From the NCBI RefSeq assembly GCF_002214605.1, contig NZ_CP015193.1, forward strand, positions 1,592,978-1,656,977: 64,000 nt of DNA. The letters are read 5' to 3'. Position numbers and translations under genes: made by a program. Below, one piece after another: positions 63,995 through 64,000 of this stretch; positions within the stretch are counted from its first letter, which is position 1; every line of letters starts with the position of its first letter. The notes below the pieces were generated by a model. The model was not told where the DNA came from and did no database searches. It saw nothing but the letters and a program-made list of their open reading frames with translations. This DNA is from Thermococcus chitonophagus. Lineage in GTDB: Archaea > Methanobacteriota_B > Thermococci > Thermococcales > Thermococcaceae.

Positions 63995-64000
63995 CTCCAA

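Overview
The window looks like chromosomal DNA of a hyperthermophilic euryarchaeon of the Thermococcales, almost certainly a Pyrococcus. The evidence is a four-subunit NADP sulfhydrogenase, a tungsten aldehyde:ferredoxin oxidoreductase, an indolepyruvate-oxidoreductase-type protein, archaeal L15e, DUF835 proteins, and a Cst-plus-Cmr CRISPR-Cas locus of the kind known from P. furiosus. Its CRISPR repeat is nearly the same as the P. furiosus repeat. Start sites use GGAGG/GGTGAT ribosome binding sites and TATA boxes, as in Thermococcales. I assigned functions by recognising protein motifs; no database was searched.

Layout. Bases 1-4859 hold a cut-off membrane protein, an amidohydrolase and an iorA-type oxidoreductase. 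A leader and a 10-repeat CRISPR array without cas genes follow (4860-5954), then a gene remnant and aor. Bases 8.0-18.4 kb are mostly housekeeping: sugar nucleotidyltransferase, aspS, a frameshifted DUF835 gene, a GH57/KaiC-like operon, an M19 dipeptidase/methyltransferase/DUF835 operon and L15e behind a GC-rich structured leader. Bases 18.6-21.4 kb are a decaying patch: a VapBC pair with a lesion at the antitoxin start, an ABC exporter whose ATPase is frameshifted, and a membrane-protein remnant. After leuS and a large lipoprotein come the hydrogenase operon (27.5-31.7 kb), with a SurR-type site in front and an A-domain encapsulin-like gene behind, then tRNA-Leu(CAG) and a four-gene methionine operon (33.5-37.6 kb).

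The defence island covers 39.1-59.3 kb. It runs: a two-repeat CRISPR relic, an AT-rich AAA ATPase gene whose stop codon lies in that relic, a 4-repeat array, cas2 on the plus strand, and a long minus-strand block. The block is transcribed in the order cas6, cmr1, cas10/cmr2, cmr3, csx1, cmr4, cmr5, cmr6, cas8, cas7, cas5, cas3, cas4, cas1. Adaptation genes, Cas6 and the type III-B Cmr complex with Csx1 look intact. The Cst-type type I complex does not, because cas8 has a single in-frame TAG. The window ends with a NodU-type carbamoyltransferase, a Fap7-like ATPase and an Mrr-like protein with many PepSY-like repeats.

The best candidates for a second look are the hydrogenase plus encapsulin-like gene pair, the amber-interrupted cas8, the ATPase gene lodged between CRISPR remnants, and the structured RNA in front of L15e.
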